DNA of 64,000 nt from DATEDA01 sp963789885 (GTDB lineage: Bacteria > Pseudomonadota > Gammaproteobacteria > Burkholderiales > SG8-39): NCBI GenBank assembly GCA_963789885.1, contig CAWBNB010000049.1:62001-126000 (forward strand), given 5' to 3'. Below the pieces are notes generated by a model. The model saw only the letters and a list, made by a program, of their open reading frames with translations, searched no databases and had not been told where the DNA came from. Below are positions 43,326 to 51,777 of this stretch, piece after piece. Numbering within the stretch: position 1 is the stretch's first letter; every line of letters starts with the position of its first letter. The translations under genes were made by a program, and so were the position numbers.

Positions 43326-45522
43326 TCAGCCCGAGGGCTCGCCCAGCTCGCGCAGCGAGGCGGTCGTGTGACGGAGGCGGCCCGAAAGGTGACGGCCGAG
43401 GTTGAACAGCAGCTTGTTCGCCAGCGCGGGATGAGTGACCGCCAGCGCGGTGAGCGTCGTGCGCGACAGGCTGTAGACCACTGCATCTTCGGCCGCGATC
43501 GCGGTCGCCGAACGGTCGTTCCCGTCGAACAGGGCGGCCTCGCCGAACAGTGAACCCGGCGCGAAGGTTACGAGGCGGCTGTCAGCGCCGTCGCTCCCGT
43601 GGACCACGATCGACACGGCGCCGCGCGCCAGAACGTAGAGGCGGTTGCCGGACTCGCCCTCGCGGAACAGGACCTCGTCCGGATCCAGCTCCTGCCGCCT
43701 AAGCAGTTCCCGCATGACCTCGAGCTCTTCCGCATCGAGGCCGGTCGTCAGGGCGAGCTGCTCGAGCGGGATCTCGCGGCGCGGGCCGTGCTCGACCTCG
43801 CGGAGCAGCCGCCGCTCGGCCCACTCGATCGCCCGGTCGGCGTCGACGAACCAGCGCCTCGTTTCATGCGAGAGAAAGGTCCCGCTCGCGACGAGCGCCG
43901 TCCCGCGCCGGCCCTTCGGCGTAATCCCGGCGAGCGCCACGTGCACGCCTGCGGCCTGCTGGCGCTTCACCAGCTGCTCGAGCACGAGGGCGCCGGTCGC
44001 GTCGATGTCGGTCACGCGCCGCAGATCGAGGATCACGTAGTCGGCAGCCTTTGCGAGGGCCTCGACTTGGGTGCTGAGGCGCTCGGTGTTGCCGAAGAAC
44101 AGCGCGCCCTGCAGCTCGATCAGCTTGATGCGGGTCCGGAGCGGAGCCAGCCGCTGCTCCTCCCCGGAGCCATAGACCCGGCGCGACGGCCGTGCGGCGC
44201 CGTCGTGCACCGCGCGCACCAGCGAGCGATTCACGGCGGCGATGAACAGCGCCATCGACAGGAAGATCCCCGCGATCACCGCGACGACGAAGTTGATCGC
44301 GACCATCGCCCCCGCGACCAGGACGACGACTGCGGTGTTCGTCCAGGCAAACCGGTCGCGGACGTTGGCGACCAGACGTCGCAGCAGGCTCCGCGTCCAG
44401 GTGTCGACCAGGTTCCAGGCGACCACGAGCATGATCCCCGCGAGCACCGCGATCGGCAGTTTCGAAAGCAGGTGCGCGCCGCCGACCATCAGGACGAGCA
44501 GCGCCGCCGACGAGACGTAGCTCGTCGCCTGGGTCCGGCCGCCGGCGCGCCATCCGGCGATTGCCTGCGCCGGCGAAAGCGCGATCGCGACGCCGCCGAA
44601 GAGTGCGGAGGCCACGTTGCCCAGGCCTTGGGCGACGAGCTCGCGGTTCGCCTGGTGACGTGTTTCCGTGACGTTGTCGATCGCTGCGGCGCCCAAGAGC
44701 GAATCCATCGTGCCGATGATCGCGATCACCGCTGCGCTGGTCACGAGCGCGAACAGATGCTTTCCGGCCGCGGGCGTCCCGAGAGCCGAGAACGCGCCTT
44801 CGAGGGCCGTCGGCAGCGGGAGGCTGGTCGGTAGCGTGCCGACCGTCGGCCCGAGCGCGGCGTCGGCGACCGTGATGCGCAGCGCGTAGTAGAGCGCCGT
44901 GCCGCCCAGCAGCCCGACCAGCGCCGCCGGAACGCGGCGCGAACGCGGAGCTGCGACGAACACCATGCCTGCGGTGGCAAGGCTCACGACTGCAGTCCAG
45001 GGCTGTACCGCACCGACCCAGCCGAGCCCGGGCGTGCGCAGCACGTTGGGTGCGACGCCAAGTACGTGCGGCACCTGGGCGAGCACGATCAGCACCGCGA
45101 CGCCGCACATGAAGCCCGCGACGACCGGATACGGGACGAACTTGACGACGGTCCCGACCCGCAGCGCTCCGAACAGAACCTGGATCACGCCGGCGCAGGC
45201 GACGCACAGGCCGCTGAGGGTGAGGACTTCGTGGACGCCGAGAGCGGGGTCGGCGATCGAGGCTCGCGACGAACGCACCCTGGACGAGGGTGACCGAGGC
45301 GCGCGGTCCGCTCACCGGCAAGGCCGTCCCGGTAAGCGCGGAGGCGACGAGATTGCCGACAATCGCCGCGATGAGCCCCGCGCGGATGCCGAGCTCGGCC
45401 CGCTCCGGACCGAGCGGCGCAAGCGCGAGCATGCCGAACGTCAGCGCGAATGCAAGGCTGGCGATGGCGGTGACGAGTCCGCCGGGGATGTCGCCGCGGA
45501 GCGACTGCAGGGAGGGCCGCAT
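43326..45522 (-). pseudogene. SulP-family anion transporter with STAS and cNMP-binding domains, frameshifted
   Basis: Two frames combine to 731 residues. The first gives MRPSLQSLRGDIPGGLVTAI through PVSGPRASVTLVQGAFVASL, and the second continues IADPALGVHEVLTLSGLCV. Removing one base near 45253-45262 joins them. The membrane part (SulP, about ten to twelve helices) is followed by a STAS domain (RIKLIELQGALFFGNTERL and VILDLRRVTDIDATGALVLE) and a C-terminal cyclic-nucleotide-binding domain (VLFREGESGNRLYVLARGA, LFGEAALFDGNDRSATAIA). SulP proteins carry sulfate, bicarbonate or dicarboxylates. The cNMP domain implies second-messenger control. Either a recent pseudogene or a sequence error. Confidence 0.8.
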
Positions 45523-45764
45523 GATCGGGGGTGAGGGCAGCCGGGACGGGCGGCGGCGGATCCTAACACTGCGGGCAGCGGAGTAGTCACTGGCCGGCGA
45601 CGTCGGGGGCGTCCCGACGCATCCTGTCGAAGCCGGGCTGCTTCTCCCGTCTTGTCGCGGCGCCGCGGCAGGCCTAGCGCTCGGCCAGAAGCGGCCTCTC
45701 GGTTTCTGTCCGTATCATGAGGTATTGGTGAATCCGGCTGGACCAATGCACGAACTCGTAGATC

Positions 45765-46124
45765 ATGAGCTTCTGGAAGATTGCCGTCGGCACCGCGACG
45801 GGCCTGCTCGTAGCCTACGCTGCCGTTCGAATGCCCGCATTGTGGGATTCGTACCAAACGCAGCGGCGGGCCAAGCACGAGGCTGCTGTAGATGTCGAGT
45901 CCGAAAAACTCGATAAACGGCAGCGAGAGGCGCGCGTGACCCTGGTCAGGGAAGAATGTGGTGACGACGATCGCTGCAGCCTTGGCTACTGGGAAGCAAT
46001 CAAGGCGTGGGACGCGTGCCGCGAACGGCACGCGAATCTGCCGTTATCCTGTGCTACTGATTACGATTCCGCGGTGGCGAGGGCGAAGGCGTTCGCTGGA
46101 CCCAGGACCGGCCACGAACACTAG
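45765..46124 (+). CDS. Small membrane-anchored cysteine-containing protein
   Basis: A 119-residue protein with one N-terminal hydrophobic helix (about 4-22, IAVGTATGLLVAYAAVRM). A charged coiled-coil-like segment follows (QRRAKHEAAVDVESEKLDKR), then a domain with four Cys (EECGDDDRCSLGYWEAIKAW and DACRERHANLPLSC). Two disulfides are possible if it faces the periplasm. Not recognised. Its codon use and base composition are visibly less GC-rich than the flanks. It is convergent with the zinc-ribbon methyltransferase gene. Confidence 0.6.
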   Translation: MSFWKIAVGTATGLLVAYAAVRMPALWDSYQTQRRAKHEAAVDVESEKLDKRQREARVTLVREECGDDDRCSLGYWEAIKAWDACRERHANLPLSCATDYDSAVARAKAFAGPRTGHEH

Positions 46125-46216
46125 CCCGCCAACAGGCGCTCCTCGCCCTAGACGGTGGCCCACTCGTCGGTTGGCCCCGGTGACGGTGGCCGACGCGACG
46201 CTCGCCCACGTCCGCG

Positions 46217-47368
46217 TCAACGGATCCTGTTCGGACTCGCCTCGAACGCTTTGCGCAACGCCGGCGGCATAGCGTCGACGACGTCTTGCGGGTATTCGAC
46301 GCGGTGTCTGCCAACCTGGAGCGCGAGCGCCGGCGGGCGGCGCTCGAAGCACTCGTCGCAGCGTCCGATGGCGCCGGTCGGGATGAACCGCCGGCATTCG
46401 AAGCACCGGTCGCGTTCCACGTGCGGACGCCTCTGCGGATTCCGCCGGTAAACCATGACCCGGTCGCGAAGGCGCGGCCAATGCGGAAGATCGCGCGTTT
46501 CGAGCAACGTCCAGTTCAGGCGCAGCTCGCGGTGGAAGCGCACCGAACCGGTGGCGCCTTCGTCGGGCTCGCCGATGTAGATCACGACATCGCCCCGATA
46601 AGCGCGCAGCACTGCGTAGCTTGCGCCGTCGTCGTCGAACGGCGGCCAGCAAAGTACGAGAGTACGATCCGCATGTCGACGCGCCGTCTCGGCGGACGAG
46701 GCGCGGCGGACTTCGGTCCACGGTCGCCTGGCGCGCCGGTGATACGCGTTCCGTGCGCTGCGCCCGGGCGGTGCCGAGTCGCACGCGATTACGTCTACTC
46801 CTCGAGCGCGCAGCAGCGCCGCCCAGTACCCCATTCCGGCCCCGCACTCGACGAGCGGCCCGTGCCGGGCGAGCACTTCGATCGCATCCTCGGTCGGGAT
46901 CGCCCACGCGAATAGCGACGCGAGCTCGCGTCGGCGCTCCGCCAAGTCGAGCAGGTGCGCGAGACCGGGGGTCAGCTGCCAGTGGCCGCCGCCGCCGCCG
47001 AGTCGCTCCACGAGAGCGAGATAGGGGTTTTCGCCCGGCCGGAGCGCACGGCGTCGCCCTACGGCGGCGAGGCTGTCACGAAACGCGCTGAGGCGGCGAA
47101 CGCCTTCCCGCCAGTCGTCCTCCGAACAGGCGACCGAGGGAAACCTGGCCTTGAAGTCGTCGAAGCAGACGGTCGCGTGAAGGGCCGCGGGCGTTATCCG
47201 CGGCGGACGTCTCCCGCCACGCGTGTGGTCCCAACGATCCGGCGCCGCGAGTTCGACGGCGCAGCCGCATTCGCTGCAGATCGGATGGCCGTCGACCACC
47301 ACACGGCGTCCGCCGCTCAGGAGCGGCCGGACACCGGCCGGACCGCCCCTGCACGGCGTAACGCTCAT
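46217..47368 (-). CDS. Class I methyltransferase-like protein with zinc ribbon
   Basis: A 383-residue protein. An N-terminal Cys cluster (CSECGC) is followed by a helical region, then a Rossmann SAM-binding core LVECGAGMGYWAALLRARGVDVIACDS. Downstream is LVLCWPPFDDDGASYAVLRA, reminiscent of motif IV. The C-terminus holds a four-Cys zinc ribbon, CFECRRF and RCDEC. A methyltransferase acting on nucleic acid or protein is plausible, but the family is not known to me. The ATG at 47368 overlaps the amidohydrolase stop (ATGA), so the two are co-translated. Confidence 0.75.
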   Translation of the reverse strand: MSVTPCRGGPAGVRPLLSGGRRVVVDGHPICSECGCAVELAAPDRWDHTRGGRRPPRITPAALHATVCFDDFKARFPSVACSEDDWREGVRRLSAFRDSLAAVGRRRALRPGENPYLALVERLGGGGGHWQLTPGLAHLLDLAERRRELASLFAWAIPTEDAIEVLARHGPLVECGAGMGYWAALLRARGVDVIACDSAPPGRSARNAYHRRARRPWTEVRRASSAETARRHADRTLVLCWPPFDDDGASYAVLRAYRGDVVIYIGEPDEGATGSVRFHRELRLNWTLLETRDLPHWPRLRDRVMVYRRNPQRRPHVERDRCFECRRFIPTGAIGRCDECFERRPPALALQVGRHRVEYPQDVVDAMPPALRKAFEASPNRIR

Positions 47369-49147
47369 CGGTGATAGTGGTGGTGGTGGTGTTTTCCGTC
47401 GAGGTTGTCGTAGACCACGTCGCCGTCGACCACCGTAAGTGCCGATCGGATCTGCTTGAGATCCTCGGCCGCCACCGAGAAGTAGTCGCGGTTGAGGGCC
47501 ACCAGGTCCGCGAGCTTGCCTTCCTCGATGCTGCCGAGCTGATCCTCCTCGCGCAGGAACCAGCCGTTCTGCCGCGTATAGAGGCTGAGCACCTCCTCGC
47601 GCGAGATCTGCTGCCCCGGATTGATCTGCACGTTCCGTGCATTGAGGCCGGTAGTGGCGTAATACATGTGGAGCCACGGATTCATCGGCGCGATCTGCAT
47701 GCCGTCTGAGCTCATGCCGACGTGGATGCCGTCCTGGCGGTAGCTGCTGTCGACGATCATCCGGAACGGCGGTCCCGCGTAGGGAGCCACCGTACTCGTG
47801 GTCGGGTTGCCGGCGAGGTACTGCCAGCCAGTCAGCGAGAGGTTGCCCCCGATCGCCTGGAAGCGGTCGATCCATTCCTGGGTGATGCCGGGCACGTGCG
47901 CGACCACCCAGCGCCGGTCGCGGACCACCCCCGGGAACTCGCCGTTCACCGTTTCGAACGCCCCGATCTCCAGCTCGAAGTCGGCCGGCGCGCTGGCGGG
48001 TGTGTTTCGGCGGCCGAGCGAGTGCACCTCCGCCCGCCAGTTCGCGGCCGCGACGCGCCTCGCCGCGGCGAGGAACGGGCTGGTGGTGCTCGTGCCCTGG
48101 GCGATGAACTCGCCGATGCCTCCGCTCCTCACCATGTCGTCTCCGAAGAACGGGAACGCGTTCTTCAGGCGCTGCACCAGCTCCGGGGTGTCCGCGAGCG
48201 GCTCCATGTGCAGGAAGTTGATCCGCAGCCGAACGAGGCCGAGTCCCTGGTCGTAGATCTCCAGGAACGGCAGGTGCATGGTGAAGTTGTCTTCGTGAGC
48301 GGCGCCGTCGGAGGGCGTGTTCGTCTTCTGGAATGCGCCCTGATCGAGGTGCGTCGTCACGCCCACGATCGCAGCATATTGCATCGCGTCGAGAACACCA
48401 CGCCGCCGCTGTTCCGGGGTGAGGAGCGTGTTCCGCAGGTAAAGGAGCGCGGTCGAGGACTGGGTCCCTCCCGCGATGGCGCCGGTCGGGCTGACGGTGA
48501 CGCCGTTCGCCTCGAGGATCGCCTTGCCGGCGCTGTTGGTCACCGACGGCCCGGTGAAGCCGACCTCGATGAACACCGGATTGTTCTTTACGGCCGCATC
48601 GAGCTCGGCCAGGGTCGGCAGGCGGCCGCTGGTCGGATCGCCCGGCGTGGCGTAGATATGGTTGAAGTGAAACCCGCCGATCGTCGTGATCCAGGCGCCC
48701 GTCGGGGATGCCGGCCGCCCGCGCTTTGTAGATCGCCTGCACGTCCGGGATGGAATAGGCGTTCTCGAGCGGCGTGTGGTAACCGGGCCGGTTGCCCATC
48801 AGCACGAAGTGGTTGTGGTTGTCGATGATGCCCGGAACGACCGTTCGTCCGTTCAGATCGATGACCTTGGTTTCCCGCCCGTAGCTGGACCGCCCGACGT
48901 TGCCGACCTCTATGAAGCGGCCGTCCTTGATCGCCACCGAGGACACGACGCGGTTGCGCGCGTCCATCGTGTGGATCCTGCCGTCGACGAGGATCAGGTC
49001 GGGGTCCGGGTGCTTCGGCCGTGATTTCTTGTGCGGGTTGAACGCGAGCGCGGGCGTCGTGAACATCGTTCCGCCCGCGGCGGCGGCGGCCGTCTGGATG
49101 AACTCGCGACGCGAGAAGCCGCGCTGTGGGCGCCGGTCTTTCTTCAT
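47365..49147 (-). pseudogene. Tat-exported YtcJ-like amidohydrolase, frameshifted, His-rich tail
   Basis: Two frames give one 593-residue metal-dependent hydrolase. The first contains a Tat signal (FSRREFIQTAAAAAGG), then LILVDGRIHTMDARNRVVSS and VPGIIDNHNHFVLMG with the metal-binding HNH. The second starts in PTGAWITTIGGFHFNHIYAT and runs to the end. One extra base near 48706-48712 separates them. The C-terminus is KHHHHHYHR, a natural metal-binding tail. AAAGGAGG before the ATG at 49147 is a strong ribosome site. Either a recent break or a sequence error. YtcJ-like enzymes hydrolyse amides; the substrate is unknown. Confidence 0.78.
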
Positions 49148-49518
49148 TTCGACTTTCCTCCTTTGCGATGAGTGCGGGCGATCGCAACTTCCGTCGGTCT
49201 CCCGATCGCGATCGCACCAGCATACGTGTATACCGGACGACCGCGAAAATGGAAAGCGCGCCGCACCGACATCGCGTCGATGATCGGCGCTTCGCTCGGC
49301 CGAGCACCCGCCGAGCATCGCGAACGTGGGCTCGCTCCCACGCGCGCGTCGATCCGCTAAGGGAATTGCCGACGACTATCGGATGGAACCGTCGCGCTGC
49401 TTTACAGCCTTTGTGTTGCAGTGCGTGCACGGAGCGCCCGCAGCGGCGCGTCCAGACAAAGTGACGCGACTTGGCAGAGAGTCGGAGCAGTAAGGATCAA
49501 CACCGGCGTACGCTCGCC
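49148..49518. other. 371-base intergenic region
   Basis: This gap lies between the divergent-facing start of the amidohydrolase and the stop of the rhomboid gene. I see no supportable gene. It holds a candidate promoter for the amidohydrolase and GATCGCGATCGC palindromic tracts near 49203-49214. Confidence 0.6.
49227..49255 (-). promoter_or_regulatory. Candidate promoter of the amidohydrolase / methyltransferase pair
   Basis: On the minus strand TTTCCA (49250-49255) and TATACA (49227-49232) are 17 bases apart, giving a leader of about 75 bases before the ATG at 49147. The match to consensus is 4 of 6 for the -35. Confidence 0.35.
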
Positions 49519-50133
49519 TCACCGCCCGTACGCGCGCCGCCGCCAATACTTAAGCATCAGCCACCCGCCCAGCATCCCGCCGAGGTGCGCGAAGTGCGCC
49601 ACCCCAGCCTGAGTCCCGGTCACGCCCAGATATAACTCGATCGCCGCGTACACGATCACGAACAGCCACGCCGGCATCGGGATCGGCGGAATCAGCAGCA
49701 CGATCACCCGCCGCGGGAAGTTGATCCCGAAAGCAAGCAGCAGCCCGAACACGCCGCCTGACGCCCCCACGGTCGGGTAGTAGGAGCCGGTCGCCGCCGA
49801 CACCACGAGCTGCGTGATCCCGGCCGACAGCACCGCGACGAACCAGTAGGTGAGATAGCGCCGCCGGCCGAACAGCCGCTCGAGCTCGGATCCGAACATC
49901 CACAGCGCGAACATGTTGAGGAAGAGGTGGGTGAAGCCGCCGTGGAGGAAGCTGTAGGTAATCAGCTGCCACGGCTGGAACGTGCCGCCCACGACGTTCG
50001 ATCCGACGTCCGGCGAAGCGCCGAGCGGCCAGAGCGCGAAGCTCAGCACCCACTGGGCGCCTGCGCCGAGCTGCACGATGTACGCGAGCACGGTCGCGAC
50101 GATCAGGGCGAAGGTGGCGGGCGGGATGGACAT
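49519..50133 (-). CDS. Rhomboid-family intramembrane serine protease
   Basis: A 204-residue protein with six membrane segments. The catalytic Ser125 is in VGASGGVFGLL and the catalytic His183 in AHLGGMLGGW. The conserved HxxxN-like stretch THLFLNMFALWMFG (His69, Asn73) and the GRRRYLTYW loop are present. It cleaves single-pass membrane proteins within the lipid bilayer; targets are unknown. It is a monocistronic-looking gene divergent from the OsmC gene. Confidence 0.95.
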   Translation of the reverse strand: MSIPPATFALIVATVLAYIVQLGAGAQWVLSFALWPLGASPDVGSNVVGGTFQPWQLITYSFLHGGFTHLFLNMFALWMFGSELERLFGRRRYLTYWFVAVLSAGITQLVVSAATGSYYPTVGASGGVFGLLLAFGINFPRRVIVLLIPPIPMPAWLFVIVYAAIELYLGVTGTQAGVAHFAHLGGMLGGWLMLKYWRRRAYGR

Positions 50134-50269
50134 CGCGGCGGGCGGAGTCGGGAGGGTACATGAGGCCCGGGTCGCGCGATATCAACCGCGGGTGGCGGCG
50201 GCTCCTCCGCTACCCATTTCGCGCCGGCCGGAGCAAACTTCGTCGACCGACCGGACGAGGAGACTCGGG

Positions 50270-50770
50270 ATGAACCGTGACGAGCTGCGGTCGATCCAGG
50301 CGCCGCTCAAGCAGCGCTATCGCGACGACCCACAGGCCGGGACCATAACGCTCAAGGCCGAAGGCCGTCTCGGCGAAGGCGTGTCGTGCAGCGTCGAGAC
50401 CGGGCGGGCGCTCGTCGAGGCCGGCCTCCATCCCGGTACCGGCGGCAGCGGCCTGCAGGCCTGCTCGGGCGACATGCTGCTGCAGGCGCTGGTCGCCTGC
50501 GCGGGCGTGACGCTCTCGGCCGTGGCGACGTCGATGGGCATCGCGCTGCGCGGTGGGCGGCTTCGCGCCGAGGGTGACGTCGACTTTCGCGGCACGCTCG
50601 GAGTAGCAAAGGATGCGCCGGTGGGCTTTCGCCAGATCCGCCTCGCGATCGAACTCGACTGCGACGCGCCGGAAGCCGAGCGCGCGAAGCTCCTCGAGCT
50701 GACCGAGCGGTATTGCGTCGTCTACCAGACGCTGCGCAACGGTCCGGAGCTCCGCATCGCGCTCGCCTGA
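50270..50770 (+). CDS. OsmC-family peroxide/thiol-stress protein
   Basis: A 166-residue OsmC-fold protein. The two redox Cys are Cys65 (LQACSGDMLL) and Cys77 (LVACAGVTLS), the second in the helix typical of the family. OsmC/Ohr proteins reduce organic hydroperoxides using these thiols; some relatives have other roles. GAGGAG precedes the ATG. It starts a plus-strand run that continues through the phosphodiesterase (7-base gap) to the redox operon. Confidence 0.9.
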   Translation: MNRDELRSIQAPLKQRYRDDPQAGTITLKAEGRLGEGVSCSVETGRALVEAGLHPGTGGSGLQACSGDMLLQALVACAGVTLSAVATSMGIALRGGRLRAEGDVDFRGTLGVAKDAPVGFRQIRLAIELDCDAPEAERAKLLELTERYCVVYQTLRNGPELRIALA

Positions 50771-50777
50771 CCGGCCG

Positions 50778-51236
50778 ATGCGCGTCGGCCTGATCTCGGA
50801 CACCCACGGCCTGCTACGGCCGGAGGCGCTCGAGCAGCTGCGCGGCGCGTCGCACATCATCCACGCCGGCGACATCGGCGGCGCGGAAATCCTCGCGGAC
50901 CTGCGCGCGCTCGCGCCGCTCACCGCAGTCCGCGGGAACAATGACCGGGCACGCTGGGCGCGTGGAGTCCGCGCCACCGAGACGGTGCGGATCGGCGAGG
51001 TCCGCGTCTACGTCGTCCACGACCTCGCCGGGCTGGAGATCGACCCGGCGGCGGACGGCTTCCGGGTCGTCGTCTCCGGCCACTCGCACCGGCCGCGCAT
51101 CGAGGAGCGCGCCGGCGTCCTGTACGTCAACCCCGGCAGCGCCGGGCCGCGCCGCTTCCGGCTGCCGGTCGCCGTGGCCCGGCTGGAAATCGACGGCTCG
51201 CGCGTGCGGGCGACGATCGAGGAACTCGAGGTATAG
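50778..51236 (+). CDS. YfcE-type metallophosphoesterase
   Basis: A 152-residue calcineurin-like phosphodiesterase. All metal motifs are visible: ISDTHG (Asp8, His10), HAGDIGG, RGNNDR and SGHSHRPR. Length matches the small YfcE/MJ0936 group, which hydrolyses phosphodiesters in vitro. It lies between the OsmC gene and the cNMP-binding gene; hydrolysis of a cyclic nucleotide or another phosphodiester is possible (inference). Confidence 0.92.
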   Translation: MRVGLISDTHGLLRPEALEQLRGASHIIHAGDIGGAEILADLRALAPLTAVRGNNDRARWARGVRATETVRIGEVRVYVVHDLAGLEIDPAADGFRVVVSGHSHRPRIEERAGVLYVNPGSAGPRRFRLPVAVARLEIDGSRVRATIEELEV

Positions 51237-51276
51237 CGGGCGAAGGCACGTTATCCTTGGGGGCAGAGAGGGCGCG

Positions 51277-51771
51277 ATGGACTTCACATCCCTGTTCGAC
51301 TACTCGGGCGCGGCCGCGGCCCACCCGCCCCAGGCGGAGGAGCTGGTGTTCCTTCCGCGCGCGACCCCCGAGGACTGGGCGAAGCTCATCGATCACACCG
51401 AGGCGCGACGCTTCGTCGCCGGCGACGTCGTGGTCCGCGAGGGCAGCGCCGCGCAGGAGCTCTACATCGTCACCCGCGGCAGCCTGGAGGTGCTGGTCGA
51501 GGGCGAGAAGGCGGGCGAGCTCCGCAAGATCGCGGCGATCGAACCGGGCTCGGTGTTCGGGGAGCAGTCGTTCGTCGACGGCAAGCCGCGCTCGGCGAAC
51601 GTGCGGGCGCTCTCCGACGGCGAGATCCGCAGCCTCACGCTGCCCGCGTTCGAGGTGCTCGCGGCCAAGGAGCCCGCGCTCGCCCGCATGGTGCTGTTCG
51701 ACCTCGCGCGGATTCTCTCCCTTCGCCTCCGCCAGACCACCGGCCGCGTCCGGAATCTCGGACTGGGATAG
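51277..51771 (+). CDS. Stand-alone cyclic-nucleotide-binding protein
   Basis: A 164-residue protein. The first ~40 residues (LFDYSGAAAAHPPQAEELVF) precede a cNMP-binding domain: RRFVAGDVVVREGSAAQELYI, then VFGEQSFVDGKPRSANVRAL, which is the phosphate-binding cassette with Gly-Glu and Arg-Ser. A C-terminal helix ends ILSLRLRQTTGRVRNLGLG. There is no DNA-binding domain, unlike Crp. It ends 6 bases before the redox fusion gene, so it probably regulates that enzyme by protein contact. Confidence 0.9.
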   Translation: MDFTSLFDYSGAAAAHPPQAEELVFLPRATPEDWAKLIDHTEARRFVAGDVVVREGSAAQELYIVTRGSLEVLVEGEKAGELRKIAAIEPGSVFGEQSFVDGKPRSANVRALSDGEIRSLTLPAFEVLAAKEPALARMVLFDLARILSLRLRQTTGRVRNLGLG

Positions 51772-51777
51772 GGCCCG

